Below are positions 60,773 through 64,000 of a stretch of 64,000 bases of DNA, piece after piece. The notes under the pieces were generated by a model. The model had not been told where the DNA came from. It saw only the letters and a list, made by a program, of their open reading frames with translations, and did not search any database. Numbering within the stretch: the first letter of the stretch is position 1; each line of letters starts with the position of its first letter. The stretch spans positions 1 through 64,000 of the forward strand of contig CAVUKH010000002.1 in NCBI GenBank assembly GCA_963742035.1, given 5' to 3'. The DNA comes from Bog-473 sp963742035 (GTDB lineage: Bacteria > Actinomycetota > Acidimicrobiia > Acidimicrobiales > RAAP-2). A program made the position numbers and the translations under genes.

Positions 60773-62269
60773 GTGCAGCGCGCGGGGATCAGTGGTCTGG
60801 CACGCATGGGTCGACGGGTACGACCCGCACTGCTGGCGTCCATGGTGTTCGCCCTCGCACTCGTTCTCGCCGCCGGTGCCGAGGTCGGTGCCAGTGCCGG
60901 CGCTTCGGCCATGGCGGTGAACAGGCCCATCGCCTGGGCGCCCTGCCCGAAGGTCTCGGGCTACCTGTGCGGCACGTTGAGGGTCCCGCTGGACTATCGC
61001 CACCCGTCCGCCGACTCGGTGCCGCTGGCGGTGATGGAGCATCCGGTGCCGCACAGCAAAGGGGTCATCGTCTTCAATCCGGGCGGGCCGGGGGAGAGCG
61101 GTGTGCTGATACTGCCGATTCTGGCCTCGCTCGTCCCGGTCGCGGTGAAGGACCAGTTCACCCTGGTGAGCTTCGACGAGCGCGGAACCGGGTCGAGCGA
61201 GCCCTTGCTCTGTGGGCCCTCGGCAGCCGCCGCGAGCAGCGCCGTGGCGGGGACGGCGGCCGCTACCCGGACTTTCGCCGACCTGAGGCGCTCGTGCGAG
61301 ACCACGTCACCGACCCTGTTCCCGACGGTCGACACGACGACCTCGGCTCGCGACATGGACCAGCTCCGTGCGGCGCTCGGGGTGAAGAAGATCGACTTCT
61401 ACGGCATGTCGTACGGCACCGCATTGGGGTCGGTCTACGCTCAGCTGTTCCCCGGACACGTGAACGCAATGGTGCTCGACGGCGCGGTCGACGCCAACCT
61501 GAGTCTCCTCTCGGACGCCAAGGCCGACGCCCCCGCCATTGAGACTGCGCTGACCCACGGCCTGCAGAGCTGCACCTCCCAGCCGAGCTGCCCGCTGGGC
61601 GCGGATCCGGTCGGCTTCTACGAGAAGGTGCAGGCCCTCCTCAGCCGGACACCCCTCGCCGCGCCGGGCGGGGGCGACACGACGCCGGTGACGGTGGGCG
61701 ATCTGTACACGGCGTCGCTGCTCTACCTCTCGGCGCCGACCTTCACGCCCGGGTACTTCCCCGCTCTGGCCGCCGCCGCGGCCGGGAACGGGGCGCCGCT
61801 GCGTGCGGTGGCGCTCGGTTTGGAGGACGACCTGAACGGGGAGTCGCTCGTCGGCCCGCTGTGGACGATCACCTGCAGCGACGCCGTCGGGCATCCCGAC
61901 GCGGCGACGACGGCGCAGCTCGCTCGGACCTTGGCGGCGCGGTATCCGCTCGCCGGCGCCGAGGCGGTGGCGAACTACCTCATCGCCTGTCCCGGCTGGT
62001 CCACATCGAACCAGCCCATTGCGCATCTCTCACCTCACGGCGCACCGACACCGCTGGTGATCGGCAACGTCTACGACCCCAACACCCCGTACGTCGTGGC
62101 CCCCCAGCTCGCCGCCGCCACCGGGGGACGGCTGGTCACGTACGTCGGCTACGGGCACACCTGGCTGCTCAACGGTTCGACCAACACCTGCATGGCGAAC
62201 GTGGTCACGGCATACATCGTCGACCGGGTGTTGCCGGCCAAGGGGACTCGTTGCGCCGCCTCCCCGTGA
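60773..62269 (+). CDS. Secreted alpha/beta hydrolase, tripeptidyl aminopeptidase-like
   Basis: A 498-residue exported serine hydrolase. The signal peptide lies in RRVRPALLASMVFALALVLAAGA. The nucleophile elbow is FYGMSYGTALGSVYA, VIFNPGGPGESG is the oxyanion-hole stretch, YDPNTPYVVA has the acid and GYGHTWLL the histidine. Four or more cysteines suggest disulfides. The GTG at 60773 has GGGGGAG 5 nt upstream; ATG at 60806 is possible. Family members remove N-terminal peptides or cleave esters outside the cell. Confidence 0.88.
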   Translation: MQRAGISGLARMGRRVRPALLASMVFALALVLAAGAEVGASAGASAMAVNRPIAWAPCPKVSGYLCGTLRVPLDYRHPSADSVPLAVMEHPVPHSKGVIVFNPGGPGESGVLILPILASLVPVAVKDQFTLVSFDERGTGSSEPLLCGPSAAAASSAVAGTAAATRTFADLRRSCETTSPTLFPTVDTTTSARDMDQLRAALGVKKIDFYGMSYGTALGSVYAQLFPGHVNAMVLDGAVDANLSLLSDAKADAPAIETALTHGLQSCTSQPSCPLGADPVGFYEKVQALLSRTPLAAPGGGDTTPVTVGDLYTASLLYLSAPTFTPGYFPALAAAAAGNGAPLRAVALGLEDDLNGESLVGPLWTITCSDAVGHPDAATTAQLARTLAARYPLAGAEAVANYLIACPGWSTSNQPIAHLSPHGAPTPLVIGNVYDPNTPYVVAPQLAAATGGRLVTYVGYGHTWLLNGSTNTCMANVVTAYIVDRVLPAKGTRCAASP

Positions 62270-62275
62270 GCAGGT

Positions 62276-63022
62276 TCAGATGTACATGCCCCCGTTGACG
62301 CCGATCAGCTGACCCGTGATGTAGCTGGCCTCGTCCGAGCACAGGAAGGCGCACGTGGCGGCGATGTCCTCCGGCGTTCCGGCCCGACCGGTCGGGACCA
62401 TGCGGCCCATGACGTCGATGCTGGGCACGTTCCCGACCCCGGCCGCGTTCCTGGCCATGGGCGTGTCGACGATGGTCGGCGGAATGGTGTTGACGGTGAT
62501 GCCCTGACCGGCGAATTCCCGGGCGAACGCCTTCGTGAGGCCGATCACCCCGCCTTTGGACGCGACGTAGTGCGCCATGTGGGGCGCACCCGACTGCGCG
62601 CTCGACGAGGAGATCGTCACAATGCGGCCCCAGCCCTCGGCTGTCATATCCGGCACAGCCAACTGCATGCAGGTGAAGGTGCCGGTGAGGTTCACCGCCA
62701 GCAGGCGGTCCCACTTCTCGGGCGTGATGTCGGCCACGGCGTCGAACGACTCAATGCCCGCGCTGGTCACGAGGATCGTGATCGGCCCCAGCTTCTCCCG
62801 TACATCGGCGAACACCCGCTCGAGCTCGCCGCGATCGGCGACGTCGACCTCGTAGCCCACGGCCGACCGGCTCTCGCCCGTCAGTGCGTCGGTCGCCCGT
62901 CTCACGCCCGCGCCGTCACGATCGAGCAGAGCCACGGCGATACCGTCCGTCGCCAATCTGTTGGCAACGCCGAGACCGATACCCGACGCGGCCCCGGTCA
63001 CCACCGCCACGCGCCCGCTCAC
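62276..63022 (-). CDS. SDR family oxidoreductase
   Basis: A 248-residue classical SDR with VVTGAASGIG, TSAG in place of NNAG, TISSSSAQSG, YVASK and VNGGMYI. Close relative of the SDR at 53459. It starts with GTG at 63022, overlapping the P450 stop by 4 nt (GTGA). This SDR/P450 pair mirrors the SDR and P450 of the 53-58 kb operon. It is convergent with the secreted hydrolase, stops 6 nt apart. Confidence 0.9.
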   Translation of the reverse strand: MSGRVAVVTGAASGIGLGVANRLATDGIAVALLDRDGAGVRRATDALTGESRSAVGYEVDVADRGELERVFADVREKLGPITILVTSAGIESFDAVADITPEKWDRLLAVNLTGTFTCMQLAVPDMTAEGWGRIVTISSSSAQSGAPHMAHYVASKGGVIGLTKAFAREFAGQGITVNTIPPTIVDTPMARNAAGVGNVPSIDVMGRMVPTGRAGTPEDIAATCAFLCSDEASYITGQLIGVNGGMYI

Positions 63023-64000
63023 TGTGCCACCTCGGCCGGCGTGAATTCGATGTGCAGTTGGTGCAGGCCGCGGAGGACCCAGGTCGGCTCGTACTCGAAC
63101 CGGCGGGCCGACGGCGGCCCGTGGTGCTCCTCGGAGAGCCGGATGTTGCGCATGCGGTCGAGGATCCGCGCAATGCTGACGCGGCCCTCCACGCGGGCCA
63201 AGGGTCCTCCGGGGCAGGCGTGGACGCCGCGCCCGAAGGCGAGGTGGACTTTCGCATTGGGCCGGTCGAGCCGGAATTCGGCGGGACACTCGAAGAGCCG
63301 GGGGTCACGGTTGGCCGCTCCGTTGAGCAGCATCACGGGCGTGCCGGCGGGGATGTCGACCCCGGCGACCGTGGTCGTTCGTCGGGCCAGCCGGAAGTCG
63401 GACTTCACGGGACTCTCAATGCGCAGGCACTCTTCGATGAAGTCGGGGATGCGCTCGGGGTGGGCCCGCAGCTCGTCCTGCAGGTCGGGGTACTCGCAGA
63501 GATATTTCAGGCCGACGGCGAGCAGGCGGGCCGTCGTTTCCTGGCCGGCGGCGAAGAGGAAGGTCGCCGTCCGCACGACTGCGGTGACGTCGGGCGTCGA
63601 ACCGTCGGGGTAGGTGGCCAGCGCCAACCGCGTCAGGGCGTCCTCACGAGGCTCGCGCCGCCGGTCTTCGATGTACTGCGCGAACCAGCTGTCGAGCCCT
63701 TCGAGGGCGTTGCCGATGTTGGCGTCACCCCCGAGTTCGCCCGGTGTGTTGCTCAGGCCGAAGAATTCGCGGAACCGCTGGTGGTCGCCTTCAGGCACCC
63801 CGAGGACGTCGGCGACCGCCAGCATGGCGAACGGCTGCGTGTACGCGCTGATGAACTCGCAGTGGCCCTCGCCGATGAACTCGTCGATCTGCCGATCGGC
63901 CAACCCCCACATGAACTCCTCGTTCTCCTTGAGGCGCTTCGGGGTGAGCAGGCGCATCACCAAGGCGCGCTCTTGGGTGTGCATGGGTGGGTCCATGGTC
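63019..64000 (-). CDS. Cytochrome P450, N terminus beyond the window
   Basis: The C-terminal ~327 residues of a P450. The haem loop FGRGVHACPGGPLAR, I-helix FAAGQETT and K-helix EECLR are present. The frame is still open at the right edge (TMDPPMHTQERALVMRLLTPKRLKENEEF), which aligns with the middle of the other two P450s, so about 100 residues lie outside. It is co-translated with the SDR downstream. Confidence 0.92.
   Translation of the reverse strand, partial: TMDPPMHTQERALVMRLLTPKRLKENEEFMWGLADRQIDEFIGEGHCEFISAYTQPFAMLAVADVLGVPEGDHQRFREFFGLSNTPGELGGDANIGNALEGLDSWFAQYIEDRRREPREDALTRLALATYPDGSTPDVTAVVRTATFLFAAGQETTARLLAVGLKYLCEYPDLQDELRAHPERIPDFIEECLRIESPVKSDFRLARRTTTVAGVDIPAGTPVMLLNGAANRDPRLFECPAEFRLDRPNAKVHLAFGRGVHACPGGPLARVEGRVSIARILDRMRNIRLSEEHHGPPSARRFEYEPTWVLRGLHQLHIEFTPAEVAQ

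Noticed and set aside
1..64000. Mobile elements, tRNA/rRNA genes, CRISPR arrays
   Set aside because: I found no transposase, integrase, terminal repeats, clover-leaf sequences or spaced repeats.

Overview
The window is high-GC DNA with Shine-Dalgarno starts, GTG/ATG starts and many 1-4 nt gene overlaps. A mycothione-reductase-like flavoprotein (8267-9664), a wax ester/DGAT acyltransferase, DUF4235 and DUF5996 proteins and several apparently leaderless genes point to an Actinomycetota genome, possibly Acidimicrobiia. No rRNA or marker gene is present to place it more precisely. I see no phage, insertion sequence, tRNA, rRNA or CRISPR.

Layout. 1-10.4 kb is ordinary chromosome: WS/DGAT acyltransferase, an SDR, a stand-alone DUF2090 aldolase-like protein with a neighbouring AraC regulator, a chloroperoxidase-type hydrolase, DUF5996, a ferritin-like protein, a LapA-like membrane protein and the disulfide reductase. 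10.5-17.4 kb holds three family III CoA-transferases, a sulfatase and a TetR regulator. 17.5-22.9 kb holds a diguanylate cyclase overlapping an orphan peptide-binding protein, a Tat-exported BBE-like flavoenzyme and an Ohr protein. 23-34.3 kb is catabolic: SDR, P450 divergent from its [3Fe-4S]-type ferredoxin, a KstD-like FAD dehydrogenase, then a tight five-gene operon (amidohydrolase, intact M24, degenerate M24, crotonase without the usual catalytic glutamates, tandem CoA-transferase). 34.3-43.4 kb has MarR, a DHA2 exporter, an unusual P450, a decayed methyltransferase, an orphan LivJ-like binding protein, an Abhydrolase_10 protein, an acyl-CoA synthetase and a TetR.

43.4-64 kb is a second catabolic island: SDRs, a fused alpha/beta E1 dehydrogenase, acyl-CoA dehydrogenase, MFE-2-like dehydrogenase, amidohydrolase, cyclase-family hydrolase, Baeyer-Villiger monooxygenase, a six-gene SDR/CMD/Rieske/SnoaL/P450/ABM operon, class II aldolase, an Ltp2-like thiolase-fold protein with its DUF35 partner, a secreted hydrolase and an SDR/P450 pair that runs off the right edge. 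Together these genes suit oxidation, ring or side-chain cleavage and CoA-dependent beta-oxidation of a polycyclic or isoprenoid lipid such as a steroid or terpenoid. The substrate itself is inferred and not shown by the sequence.

The main unusual signals are: (i) paired intact/degenerate enzymes, seen in separate CoA-transferase genes, in an 822-residue tandem CoA-transferase and in adjacent M24 genes; (ii) a near-identical 20-bp operator in divergent promoters at 50.46 and 53.35 kb with a weaker copy at 44.96 kb; (iii) four small frameshifts between 44.5 and 56.5 kb in otherwise intact genes, one of which creates an artificial SnoaL-P450 fusion ORF; and (iv) a run of TANNNT boxes 6-8 nt before start codons.
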